64,000 nucleotides of DNA from Methylomicrobium lacus LW14 (GTDB lineage Bacteria; Pseudomonadota; Gammaproteobacteria; Methylococcales; Methylomonadaceae), in NCBI RefSeq assembly GCF_000527095.1, contig NZ_AZUN01000001.1, forward strand, positions 496,001-560,000. Direction: 5' to 3'. Made by a program: the position numbers and the translations under genes. Of this stretch, positions 50,300-59,410 are shown in pieces. How positions within the stretch are numbered: position 1 is the first letter of the stretch; every line of letters begins with the position of its first letter. The notes below the pieces were generated by a model. It worked only from the letters and a program-made list of their open reading frames with translations. It was not told the origin of the DNA and made no database searches.

Positions 50300-50680
50300 A
50301 TGAAATATCGAACGCCTTTAACGAAGGCTCGCGGATTGGGTTCGGCAAAATCCGGGACGACGCACTGGTGGGCGCAGCGGGTGACCGCGGCGGCGCTGAT
50401 TCCGTTATCCTATTGGCTGATCAAGCTGATCGATCTGGGTGCGAGCGCGCCTTATGCGGAAACCCAGGCCTGGCTGGCCGCGCCCTTGAATACGGTCGGC
50501 GTGCTGGCCTTTATCGCGGCGGCTTTTTATCATGCGGGATTGGGACTTCGCGTCGTAATCGAAGACTATGTCGGCCGCGAAGGTTGCAAGATCGTATCGA
50601 TCTGGCTGGTCAATCTGATCTTTGCTTTGCTCACGTTGACGGCGCTGTCAGCCGTATTTCGCACTATTCAAGTTGGATGA
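50300..50680 (+). CDS. sdhD: Succinate dehydrogenase membrane anchor subunit
   Basis: A 126-residue subunit with three membrane helices. ARGLGSAKSGTTHWWAQR and VTAAALIPLSYWLI are the conserved start. FYHAGLGLRVVIEDYV carries the second haem ligand His and an Asp-Tyr pair at the quinone site. It starts 3 bp after sdhC and ends 3 bp before sdhA, so translation is coupled. Confidence 0.94.
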   Translation: MKYRTPLTKARGLGSAKSGTTHWWAQRVTAAALIPLSYWLIKLIDLGASAPYAETQAWLAAPLNTVGVLAFIAAAFYHAGLGLRVVIEDYVGREGCKIVSIWLVNLIFALLTLTALSAVFRTIQVG

Positions 50681-50683
50681 TTC

Positions 50684-52468
50684 ATGACGGCTTCTTACAA
50701 GATTATTGAACACGCCTATGACGTGGTGGTGGTCGGCGCAGGCGGCGCGGGCCTTAGGGCGACTTTCGGCATGGCCGAAAAAAACCTGAAAACGGCCTGT
50801 ATTACGAAGGTGTTTCCGACCCGCAGCCACACGGTCGCGGCGCAGGGCGGCATCAGCGCCGCGCTCGGCAACGCCGGCGAGGATGACTGGCGCTTTCACA
50901 TGTATGACACGGTGAAGGGTTCCGACTGGCTCGGCGATCAGGATGCGATCGAATACATGTGCCGGGAAGCGATGCCGGCGGTGATCGAACTCGAACATTA
51001 CGGCGTGCCGTTTTCCAGGACGCCGGAAGGAAAAATTTATCAGCGCGCGTTCGGCGGCATGACCACCCATTACGGCAAGGGCCGGGCTCTCCGCACCTGT
51101 GCCGCGGCCGACAAGACCGGCCATGCGATCCTGCACACGCTGTATCAGCAGGCCTTGAAGCACAATGCCGAATTCTTCGTCGAATACATCGCGCTCGATT
51201 TGATCATGGAAGACGGCGTCTGCCGGGGCGTACTGGCCTGGTGTCTGGACGACGGTTCGCTGCATCTGTTCAAGGCGCATTCGACCGTGCTCGCGACCGG
51301 CGGCTACGGCCGCAGCTATTTTTCCTGCACTTCCGCGCACACGGTCACCGGCGACGGCAACGCGATGGTGCTGCGCGCTGGCCTGCCGTTGCAGGACATG
51401 GAATTCGTGCAGTTTCATCCGACCGGCATTTATGGTGCCGGCTGTCTGATTACCGAAGGGGTCAGAGGCGAGGGCGGTTATCTGACCAACTCGGAAGGCG
51501 AGCGTTTCATGGAGCGCTATGCGCCGTCCGCGCGCGATCTGGCCTCCCGCGACATCGTCAGCCGCGCGATCACGATCGAGATCAACGAAGGCCGCGGCGT
51601 CGGCAGGCTGAAGGATCACGCCTATCTACATCTCGAACATCTCGATCCCGCGATCATTCACGAACGGCTGCCCGGCATCGCAGAAACTTCGCGCATTTTC
51701 GCCGGCGTCGATGTGACCAAGGAGCCGATCCCGATTCTGCCGACCGTGCATTACAACATGGGCGGCATTCCGACCAACTACCGGACCGAAGTGGTGACCT
51801 TGAAGGACGGCAATCCCGATCATGTGGTGCCGGGCCTGATGGCGATCGGCGAGGCGGCCTGCGTGTCGGTGCACGGAGCGAACCGGCTCGGCTCGAATTC
51901 CTTGCTCGACATCATCGTGTTCGGTCGCTCCGCCGCGATCCGCTGCGCTCAGTTGATCAAGCCGGGTGACGCGCATAAACCGCTGAGGAGGGATGCGGCC
52001 GATCAGGCGCTGGCGCGTTTCGACAAGATCCGCCACGCGCAGGGCAGCCGTGCGACCGCCGAGATTCGTCTGGACATGCAGAAAACCATGCAAACCAAGG
52101 CGGCGGTATTCAGGACCCAGTCGACGCTCGACGAAGGCATCAAGGCGATGACCGAGATTCGCGCCTCATTTTCGGATGTCAGCCTGAAAGACCGCTCGCT
52201 GATCTGGAATACCGATCTGGTCGAAACGCTGGAACTGGACAATTTATTGAGCCAGGCCCAGGTCACGATCACTGCGGCCGGCAACCGCAAGGAGAGCCGC
52301 GGCGGTCACGCCCGCGAGGATTATCCGGGCCGCGACGATCCGAACTGGCTGAAGCACACGCTGACCTGGACCGAAGGCAATCAGGTCAAGATCGATTACC
52401 GTCCGGTGCATCTATTCACCCTGACCGACGAAGTCGAGGTTTTTCCACCTAAAGAGAGGATCTATTGA
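50684..52468 (+). CDS. sdhA: Succinate dehydrogenase flavoprotein subunit
   Basis: A 594-residue catalytic subunit that oxidises succinate to fumarate. The dinucleotide fold is YDVVVVGAGGAGLRATFG. FAD is attached covalently to His49 in PTRSHTVAAQGG. Catalytic segments include FHPTGIYGAGCLITEGVRGE and ARDLASRDIVSRA, and HYNMGGIPTNYRTEV with CVSVHGANRLGSNSLLDI. Its stop overlaps the sdhB start by one base. Confidence 0.97.
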   Translation: MTASYKIIEHAYDVVVVGAGGAGLRATFGMAEKNLKTACITKVFPTRSHTVAAQGGISAALGNAGEDDWRFHMYDTVKGSDWLGDQDAIEYMCREAMPAVIELEHYGVPFSRTPEGKIYQRAFGGMTTHYGKGRALRTCAAADKTGHAILHTLYQQALKHNAEFFVEYIALDLIMEDGVCRGVLAWCLDDGSLHLFKAHSTVLATGGYGRSYFSCTSAHTVTGDGNAMVLRAGLPLQDMEFVQFHPTGIYGAGCLITEGVRGEGGYLTNSEGERFMERYAPSARDLASRDIVSRAITIEINEGRGVGRLKDHAYLHLEHLDPAIIHERLPGIAETSRIFAGVDVTKEPIPILPTVHYNMGGIPTNYRTEVVTLKDGNPDHVVPGLMAIGEAACVSVHGANRLGSNSLLDIIVFGRSAAIRCAQLIKPGDAHKPLRRDAADQALARFDKIRHAQGSRATAEIRLDMQKTMQTKAAVFRTQSTLDEGIKAMTEIRASFSDVSLKDRSLIWNTDLVETLELDNLLSQAQVTITAAGNRKESRGGHAREDYPGRDDPNWLKHTLTWTEGNQVKIDYRPVHLFTLTDEVEVFPPKERIY

Positions 52469-53253
52469 TGGCTGAATTCACCCTGCCGAAAAACTCGCGC
52501 GTTATTCAGGGAAAAACCTATCCGGCGCCGCAAGGCACGCAAGAAATCCGCCGTTTCGAGATTTACCGCTGGGATCCGGACAACGGTGAGAATCCGCGTG
52601 TCGACGTGTATGAACTCGACAAGGAACACTGTGGCACGATGGTTTTGGACGCGATCATCAAGATCAAGAACGAGATCGACAGCACGCTGACCTTCCGCCG
52701 CTCCTGCCGTGAAGGCGTCTGCGGTTCCTGCGCGATGAACGTGAACGGCAAAAACACGCTGGCCTGCACGAAGGCGATCGATTCCTATCCGGACACGATA
52801 CGGATTTATCCGCTGCCGCATACCCAGGTGGTCAAAGACCTGGTGCCCGATCTGACCCATTTTTTCGCGCAATATGCCTCGATCAAACCCTGGATCGAAA
52901 CCCAAACCCCGCCGCCGGCCGACAGCGAACGCCTGCAAAGCCACGAAGACCGCGCCAAGCTGGACGGCCTGTACGATTGCGTGCTGTGCGCCTGCTGCTC
53001 GACGAGCTGCCCGAGCTACTGGTGGAACAGCGAACGCTATCTCGGCCCGGCAGTCTTGCTGCAAGCCTATCGCTGGATCGCCGACAGTCGTGACGAGAAC
53101 ACCGGCGAACGCCTCGATGCACTCGAAGACCCGTTCAAGCTGTACCGCTGCCACACGATCATGAACTGCACCGATACCTGCCCGAAAGGCTTGAATCCGG
53201 CCAAGGCGATCGCCGAAATCAAAAAATTGCTGGTACAACGGCAAGAAGGTTGA
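52468..53253 (+). CDS. sdhB: Succinate dehydrogenase iron-sulfur subunit
   Basis: A 261-residue subunit with three clusters. The 2Fe-2S motif is SCREGVCGSCAMNVNG with LAC. The 4Fe-4S and 3Fe-4S ligands lie in CVLCACCSTSCPSYWWN and CHTIMNCTDTCPKGLNP. The ATG at 52468 follows GAGAGGA; a TTG one codon earlier is less likely. It carries electrons from SdhA to the membrane subunits. Its stop overlaps the sdhE start. Confidence 0.97.
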   Translation: MAEFTLPKNSRVIQGKTYPAPQGTQEIRRFEIYRWDPDNGENPRVDVYELDKEHCGTMVLDAIIKIKNEIDSTLTFRRSCREGVCGSCAMNVNGKNTLACTKAIDSYPDTIRIYPLPHTQVVKDLVPDLTHFFAQYASIKPWIETQTPPPADSERLQSHEDRAKLDGLYDCVLCACCSTSCPSYWWNSERYLGPAVLLQAYRWIADSRDENTGERLDALEDPFKLYRCHTIMNCTDTCPKGLNPAKAIAEIKKLLVQRQEG

Positions 53254-53519
53254 TGCGTTCGTTCGAGAAGCTCAGGTGGCGATGCCGGCGCGGCGTCGTC
53301 GAACTGGACATTTTGCTGCTGCATTTTCTGGAAAACGGCTATTTGCAGGCGAATGAGGATGAACAGGCCCAATTTGCCGGCTTGTTGACCTGGGAAGACG
53401 ATGAATTGCTGGCGGTATTGATCGGCGGGAAAGCGCCGGAAACTCAGGGTTTTGACGCCTTGATCAATAAGATCAGAAACCTCGCGGGGGCCGCTGAGCC
53501 GGGCGGCCTCGGCAATTGA
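53253..53519 (+). CDS. sdhE: FAD assembly factor SdhE
   Basis: An 88-residue helical protein with the family motif RWRCRRGVVELDILLLHFLE near the N-terminus; RGxxELD is needed for SdhA flavinylation. The ATG overlaps the sdhB stop (TGATG), so the gene is the last of the sdh operon. The set SDHAF4-like/sdhC/D/A/B/E places assembly factors at both ends of the operon. Confidence 0.93.
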   Translation: MRSFEKLRWRCRRGVVELDILLLHFLENGYLQANEDEQAQFAGLLTWEDDELLAVLIGGKAPETQGFDALINKIRNLAGAAEPGGLGN

Positions 53520-53643
53520 TCGCGCGCCGCAGATGCGCGACGCGGAACTCGTCCTCAATTTGTTCGCATGAATTCGCCGCATAGTATTCTTTGTGATAAA
53601 GTTTTTCATCTTTTTCTAACACTATCGCAAATGGAGACTGTGC

Positions 53644-55053
53644 ATGGCACTGCAAATATTCCGGACTAAACGGATCGAGACCGATCGGGAAACCGATTTG
53701 GGACTGAAGCGCTGTTTAACGGCATGGGATTTGGCTTTTCTCGGTATCGGCGCGATCATCGGTACGGGGATATTCGTACTCACCGGTATCGCCGCCGCGA
53801 CGCAATCAGGGCCTGCGGTCGTATTATCGTTCATCATCGCGGGTTTTGCCTGCACCTTCGCCGCGCTGTCTTATGCGGAATTGGCGGCCGCCGTCGGCGG
53901 CTGCGGCAGCGCATACGGCTACAGCTATGCGGCATTCGGCGAATTGATCGCCTGGATCATCGGCTGGGACTTGCTTTTAGAATACGGCATTTCGGTTGCG
54001 GCCGTCGCGAACGGTTGGGCGGGTTATTTCAATAACGCGCTGGAAGCGATCGGTTTTGCGCTGCCGGAAGCGCTGACCAAGGCGCCGAAACTGGGCGGCC
54101 TGATCAACCTGCCGGCCTTTCTGATCATTCTGATCTTGATGTTCTTGCTGATCATCGGCGTCAAACAGAGCGCAAAAGCGAATAATGCGATGGTTTTCGT
54201 CAAACTGGTCACGATCACGGTTTTTATCGCGGTCGCGCTGTTTAATGTGAACCCGGACAATTGGCATCCTTTCATGCCTTTCGGCTGGTTTGAAACCCTG
54301 CCTGACGGCAAGACCACCGGCGTCCTGGCCGGGGCGTCGATCGTCTTCTTTGCCTATGTCGGTTTCGACGCGGTATCGACCGCGGCCGAAGAGGCCCAAA
54401 ACCCGCAGCGCGATTTGCCGTTCGGCATCGTCTCATCCCTGGCGTTTTGCACAATCATCTACATCATTGTCTCGGCGCTGTTGACCGGCGTGGTGTCTTA
54501 TACCCAGTTGAATGTGTCTTCACCGGTGGCCTACGCGCTCAAACTGCTGGGCATCAACTGGGCGTCCGCGCTGATTTCGACCGGCGTGATTGCAGGCCTG
54601 ACCACGGTGATGCTGGTGCTGTATTACGGGCTTACGCGGATCATTTTTGCGATGTCGCGGGACGGTTTGCTGTCCCCGTTTTTTAACGCGGTCAATTCGA
54701 CGACGCAAACGCCGGTGCGGGTGATCGTGATCTGCGGCGTGGTGATGGCGCTGATCGCCGGCTTCATGCCGCTCGGCGACCTGGCCGAACTCGTCAATAT
54801 CGGCACGCTGGCGGCATTTGTGCTCGTCTGTCTGGGCGTGATCGTGCTGCGCATCACGCAGCCGGATATCAAACGCCCCTTCAGCACGCCTTTCAGCCCC
54901 TTGTTTCCGATTCTCGGCATGATCTCCTGCGGCGCGCTGATGGCGTTTTTGCCGGCGCTGACCTGGCTGCGTTTCATTGTCTGGCTGGTGCTGGGATTGA
55001 TCGTTTATTTTGCTTATTCCAGGCATCACAGCAAGCTGGAACAAGCGTCCTAA
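53644..55053 (+). CDS. APC-family amino acid permease
   Basis: A 469-residue inner-membrane transporter with about 12 helices. The first helix motif GIGAIIGTGIFVLTGIAA is typical of the cationic amino acid (CAT/YfnA) group. FFAYVGFDAVSTAAEEAQNP and RDLPFGIVSSL, near 235-275, are the conserved loop after helix 6. The substrate is probably an amino acid; which one cannot be told. ATG at 53644. It is followed by a strong palindrome. Confidence 0.9.
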   Translation: MALQIFRTKRIETDRETDLGLKRCLTAWDLAFLGIGAIIGTGIFVLTGIAAATQSGPAVVLSFIIAGFACTFAALSYAELAAAVGGCGSAYGYSYAAFGELIAWIIGWDLLLEYGISVAAVANGWAGYFNNALEAIGFALPEALTKAPKLGGLINLPAFLIILILMFLLIIGVKQSAKANNAMVFVKLVTITVFIAVALFNVNPDNWHPFMPFGWFETLPDGKTTGVLAGASIVFFAYVGFDAVSTAAEEAQNPQRDLPFGIVSSLAFCTIIYIIVSALLTGVVSYTQLNVSSPVAYALKLLGINWASALISTGVIAGLTTVMLVLYYGLTRIIFAMSRDGLLSPFFNAVNSTTQTPVRVIVICGVVMALIAGFMPLGDLAELVNIGTLAAFVLVCLGVIVLRITQPDIKRPFSTPFSPLFPILGMISCGALMAFLPALTWLRFIVWLVLGLIVYFAYSRHHSKLEQAS

Positions 55054-55065
55054 GGGTTCGCCACA

Positions 55066-55096
55066 GACCTTCCAGGTTTTTGAAACCTGGCAGGTC
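55066..55096 (+). terminator. Terminator hairpin after the permease gene
   Basis: GACCT.CCAGGTTT pairs with AAACCTGG.AGGTC around a short loop, 13 bp after the stop. Related to the palindrome at 33733-33761. Confidence 0.7.
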
Positions 55097-55149
55097 TTCA
55101 ACCGGCAAGGCCTCAATCGGGCTGCGTTAAATCACAAAGAACCACGGGA

Positions 55150-56383
55150 TCAAAAATAGCTGCCATTGATTACATAATCGAGCTTCTGGACCGCGCGGCA
55201 GTCGCCAGAAGTTATTGGGCGCGTACGTTGCTGCTGAGGGCGGTTTTTACGCTTTTTGTAGTTACCGCTCATTCCTATCACCGACTTGAGCTGGCTGATC
55301 GGGAGGCCGCCGTCGATCAGCCACGAACCGTCGGCGCGGCGGACCACTTCGAAGGCAGGTTTCGCAGAAATGCTCGGAAATTCACCGGCGATCGCGGTCA
55401 GTACATCCATCAGGGTGACCAGCCCCTCGATGTCGCCATATTCGTTCACGATCAGCGCCAATGCCGAGTCGGCCTTGCGGAAATGCTCCAGGAGATCGGT
55501 CAGTATCATCAACTCCTGCACATAGAGCGGGAGCCTCAAGCCTCAAGCCTCAAGCCTCAAGCCTCAAGCCTCAAGCCTCAAGCCCTGTTCTATTTCGAAA
55601 GCGGAATCATCGCGCAGGGTCTTTTTCAACAAATCGCCGCAGTGCAGGATGCCAAGCACGTGATCGAAGCCGTCCCGGCAGACGACGATCTGCGTATAAG
55701 GACAGGCTTCGATTTTCCGGCGCTGCGTTTCCGGCTCATCCAGGCGGTCGATCACGAAGATTTCCTGACGCGGCACCATGATCGCGCCGACACGCATGTC
55801 ATCCAGCCTCATCACATCATCGACCAATTGACTTTCACGGGCATGGAATACGCCGGATTCGGCGCCCATTTCCATCAGGATGCGAATTTCCTCATCCGAG
55901 ACGGTGCTTGCTTTGATCCGGTTTAATCGGCATAAGTGCAGCAGCAGATGGCTCGAAACAGATAGAATCCACACCAGCGGGCTCACCAATACCGCCAGTT
56001 GTTTGGGGATCAGTTCGCGCAGTACGACCGAGAAATAGGTGATCAAGGCCACGGTCATGATCAGGGCCAGCGTATCCGCATGGGGAGCCAGTGCGGGCAT
56101 TTGCGAAATCGCTTCATGCAGCGGGGCTCGCAGCACTTCCTCGCCGAATGCGCCGCTTAAAAACACCGACCGCGGTGATGCCGATCTGCACGGTGGATAA
56201 GAAGCGGTTCGGGTTTTCGTGGAGCTTGAGCGCGGCTTTGGCTCCCAGGCGTTTTTCCGCGATCAGTTTTTGCAGGCGCGCCCGGGTTGACGAGACGACG
56301 GCCATTTCCGAGAGCGAGAAAAGGCCGTTGAGCAGAATCAACAGAAAAATCGGCCCAAGGTTCGTGTAAAGGTCTTCTTTCAC
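55150..56383 (-). pseudogene. DUF21/CBS (CorC/HlyC-like) membrane protein, broken
   Basis: Three minus-strand frames make up one gene. The first (from 56383) has the DUF21 start LGPIFLLILLNGLFSLSEMA and ends by frameshift near 56160 after GITAVGVF. The second frame continues FLSGAFGEEVLRAPL through the membrane region and into the CBS part (GAIMVPRQEIFVIDR, HVLGILHCGDLL), then stops inside a 7-bp repeat tract after EQGLRLEA. A third frame resumes LPLYVQELMILTDLLEHFRK and EYGDIEGLVTLMDVL. The usual CorC-HlyC domain after VIGMS is replaced by an unrelated basic tail. In the family these proteins act in ion efflux; this copy cannot make the full product. Confidence 0.85.
55533..55581. repeat. 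Seven tandem copies of a 7-bp repeat in the CBS gene
   Basis: GCCTCAA repeats seven times (49 bp). On the coding strand GGCTTGA repeated reads GGC TTG AGG CTT GAG GCT TGA, so three or more copies in this phase always give a stop. One copy would restore EQGLRLPLYVQEL. Confidence 0.95.
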
Positions 56384-56417
56384 GTCGGTAAGGATTGGAT
56401 TGAGGAATCGGCCTGCA

Positions 56418-57770
56418 TTAGCCGAGTTTGCGATACAGGGTGCTGCGGTCCAGGCCGAGTATCTTGGCCGCCTGAATTTTATTTCCGCCGGTCATCTCCA
56501 AAACATGGCGGATATAAGCCTGTTCGATGTCGGCGAGCGTCCATCCCTGAGTCACGGCGAAATCCAGAAAGTTGCCGTTGTTCAGCGGAATTTTCGAGGC
56601 CTGCGCCAAATCCTCCAACAACAGCGTATCATGGTCCCCCAGCACGATCGCTCTTTCGAGCGTGTTGGCCAGTTCGCGGACATTGCCCGGCCAATGATAG
56701 GCGCGAATCCAGCGCAGCACTTCCACCGAGATATTGACCGTCCCTTGTTTGCCGACCTTCAGGCAGATGCCGTGGATCAACGCTTTGACCAATTCGTCAA
56801 TGTCGTCCTTGCGCTCGCGGAGAGGCGGCACTTCCAGATTGATCACATTCAGGCGGTGGTAGAGATCGGCGCGAAACAGTCTATCGTTCACATATTGCGC
56901 GAGCGGTTGATGAGTTGCGGCAATCAGGCGGACATTGACCGGGGTTTCCTGCGTATCGCCGAGCGCGCGCACTTTTCCGCTTTCCAGCGCCTGCAGCAGC
57001 TTGGGTTGTATTTCCAGCGGGAGCTCTGCAATCTCATCGAGAAACAGCGTGCCTAAGTCGGCCTGTAAAAAAAGTCCCGGCCGATCTTTGCGGGCATCGG
57101 TGAAAGCGCCCTTGCGCACCCCGAATAATTCGCTTTCGACCAGGCTGTGAGGCAGCGTCGCGCAATTGACCGCGATGAAAGGTCCCGCGCTCTTGGGGCT
57201 GTTGTCATGAATCCAGCGGGCCACCGCGCTCTTGCCGGTGCCGCTTTCACCGCTCAGGAGTACCGTCGAGTTGACCGCGGCCGCCCGCGCAGCCATGCTC
57301 ATCAGCCGCCGCATGCTGGGGCTTCGGGTGACGAAAACGCTCTTGCCGTAACTGGCATGGTCGGCAAAACCGATCTTGACCGCGGTCCGCCGCATTTCAC
57401 GGTCTTCCAGGGCCCGACCGACCGCGGCGTAAAGCTCTTCGATACGGAACGGTTTGGTCAAAAAATCGCAAGCGCCGGCGCGCATGCTTTGCATCGCCAG
57501 ATCGATGCTGCCGAAGGCCGTGATCAGCAAGACCAATTGTTCCGGCCTTTTGTGGTGAATGGCGGCCATCAGTTCGAGGCCGCGCATGCCGGGCATCGCC
57601 ACGTCGGATATCACGAGAGCGAATGGCTCCCTATCGATGGCCTTGAGCGCTTCCTCGGTCTGGGTGAAGCCGGTGACCGTATATCCCTGCTGCCGCAGCA
57701 TGTCGAGCAGGTAATCGACGACGCCGGGGTCATCATCGATGACCAGGAGGCGGTTATTTTCTAAAGTCAT
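56418..57770 (-). CDS. Sigma-54-dependent response regulator (NtrC family)
   Basis: A 450-residue regulator. The receiver domain has DDD at 12-14 and the phosphorylated Asp56 (VISDVAMPG). The AAA+ domain has Walker A GESGTGKS (174-181) and the sigma-54 contact loop GAFTDA (221-226), where most family members have GAFTGA. Walker B is GTLFLDEIAEL. The C-terminal Fis-type HTH is GGNKIQAAKILGLDRSTLYR. The ATG at 57770 overlaps the kinase stop (ATGA), so the two are translationally coupled. Target genes are unknown; neither the RND operon nor the DUF21 gene shows a sigma-54 promoter that I could confirm. Confidence 0.93.
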   Translation of the reverse strand: MTLENNRLLVIDDDPGVVDYLLDMLRQQGYTVTGFTQTEEALKAIDREPFALVISDVAMPGMRGLELMAAIHHKRPEQLVLLITAFGSIDLAMQSMRAGACDFLTKPFRIEELYAAVGRALEDREMRRTAVKIGFADHASYGKSVFVTRSPSMRRLMSMAARAAAVNSTVLLSGESGTGKSAVARWIHDNSPKSAGPFIAVNCATLPHSLVESELFGVRKGAFTDARKDRPGLFLQADLGTLFLDEIAELPLEIQPKLLQALESGKVRALGDTQETPVNVRLIAATHQPLAQYVNDRLFRADLYHRLNVINLEVPPLRERKDDIDELVKALIHGICLKVGKQGTVNISVEVLRWIRAYHWPGNVRELANTLERAIVLGDHDTLLLEDLAQASKIPLNNGNFLDFAVTQGWTLADIEQAYIRHVLEMTGGNKIQAAKILGLDRSTLYRKLG

Positions 57771-59239
57771 GACGGGGGCTTCCACGGCAAATGAATGATG
57801 AATCGGCTGCCTCTGCCATATTCCGTTTCGGCAACAACGCTGCCGCCCATTTCGGTCACCAAGGTTTTGACCACGGCGAGGCCGAGGCCGGTGCCGCCTT
57901 GTTTACCGCGCGTGGTAAAGTAAGGCTCAAAAAGATGGGGCAGGTGCTCCGCTGCGATGCCTGTTCCGGTATCGCTGACGGTAAGTCGCAGCGCCGCTAT
58001 TTCGTTATCGGCATAAACGATTGAACCCTGGGATAGGTCGATCGCGATCGAGCCCCCGTCAATGATCGCGGCCAGCGCATTGGACAGCAAGTTGAGCACG
58101 ATCTGCTGGATGCCGTCTTTGTTGATCAACAGCAGCGGCAAGGTGTCTGGGTGCGCATAGGTCATGCTCACCCCTTGACGGCGCGCTTCAAAGCCGAGCA
58201 TGTCGATGACTTCCGCCACCGCCTGGATCACGTTACAGGGCGCCGCCTCGGCGGAGTGGCGAGGCGCAAACTCGAGCAGGCGTTGCACGATCCGGGTGAT
58301 ACGGTCGGTCTGATCGACCAGGATACTGGCGATCCGGCGCACTTCTTCGGGATCCTCTCCATTCTTCGCGAGCGCCCTTGCTCGGCCGTTAAGGACCTGC
58401 AAGGGCGAACCGATTTCGTGGGCCAGCCCCGCCGATAACTGGCCGATCGTGATCATTTTGTCGGCATTCTGTAGCGCCCGCTGCAGTTGCCGCCGTTGTT
58501 GCGTTTCGGCATCCAGCCGGCGGTAAGCCGAAAACAGCTCGGCGGTCATGCGGTTGAATTCCTGCCGCGCCGAGGCCAGTTCGTCGGCGCCGGTCACCGG
58601 CAAGGGGGCGGGAGGTTCCGTGCTCTTCCTGAATGCCAGCATGGCCTGGCGGAGCTCTCGCAGGGGGCGGGAAATATAGACATGGCCCAGAACGAAGCAG
58701 AGCAAGGAAGTAAACAAAATGAAGGAGAAAAAAGACAACAGAATGGACGTTTTGGTTTTGTTCAAATCCGCTTTCATCTTTTGCAATGAACGCACCACCG
58801 CCAGATTGCCCGGCAGGGCGGTTGATGCCTCGTTAAACGGCAGTGACAGCACCAGAAAATCGGGCTCATCCGCAGGAAAATAAAACTCTGTTATTGCCCT
58901 TTCCCGGGCGGCCCGGGAGAGGGACTGCTCGACTTCCTGCGGCCAGTTCAGGCTTTCCGCACCAGAGCGGATCATATCGTCGGGAAGGTAGACGCGGACG
59001 TCGACCGAGGGTCTGAGGCGTTCGATCTGCTGCAATAGCTCTTGCACGTCTTCCGGCTGTTGATCGCGCAGGGCGTTTTCGATTGAAACGAGCAGGCTGT
59101 GCGCTAATAACCGGGTTTCCTGTTCGACATCGTCGCGCAGGTTTTCCGCTTCGGTGCGCAGCTGGTAGGTTCCATAGATGCCGAACACCAGCAATGACAA
59201 GGCAAATAAGGAGAAAGTTAACTTATAGATGACCGACAT
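57767..59239 (-). CDS. Two-component sensor histidine kinase (NtrB-like)
   Basis: A 490-residue membrane kinase. Two membrane helices (about 5-22 and 165-190) bracket a periplasmic sensor region of about 140 residues with no recognised fold. A HAMP domain (RPLRELRQAMLAFRKS) leads to the phosphoacceptor H274 in QLSAGLAHEIGSPLQVLNG. ATPase boxes are LNLLSNALAAI, SDTGTGIAAEHLPHLFEP and FTTRGKQGGTGLGLAVVK. It should phosphorylate the NtrC-type regulator encoded next. The ATG at 59239 is chosen over a TTG at 59269; neither has a good ribosome site. Divergent from the RND operon. Confidence 0.9.
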   Translation of the reverse strand: MSVIYKLTFSLFALSLLVFGIYGTYQLRTEAENLRDDVEQETRLLAHSLLVSIENALRDQQPEDVQELLQQIERLRPSVDVRVYLPDDMIRSGAESLNWPQEVEQSLSRAARERAITEFYFPADEPDFLVLSLPFNEASTALPGNLAVVRSLQKMKADLNKTKTSILLSFFSFILFTSLLCFVLGHVYISRPLRELRQAMLAFRKSTEPPAPLPVTGADELASARQEFNRMTAELFSAYRRLDAETQQRRQLQRALQNADKMITIGQLSAGLAHEIGSPLQVLNGRARALAKNGEDPEEVRRIASILVDQTDRITRIVQRLLEFAPRHSAEAAPCNVIQAVAEVIDMLGFEARRQGVSMTYAHPDTLPLLLINKDGIQQIVLNLLSNALAAIIDGGSIAIDLSQGSIVYADNEIAALRLTVSDTGTGIAAEHLPHLFEPYFTTRGKQGGTGLGLAVVKTLVTEMGGSVVAETEYGRGSRFIIHLPWKPPS

Positions 59240-59410
59240 GATGATGTATTTTGCGGCTATGCGTCGCAAAATGCAACAGTCCTTGGCGGATCACGCATCT
59301 TGTATCGGGCAAACGATAGGAAAGATAACGATATTCTCTCTTTGCAAGCTATGGCATGTATTTTGCTTTAAAAATTGAAAGGTGAAAACTAAAACCGTAT
59401 CAATCCATCA

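Noticed and set aside
55533..55581. Possible CRISPR array
   Set aside because: The unit is only 7 bp with no spacers, and no cas genes are present. It is a simple sequence repeat.
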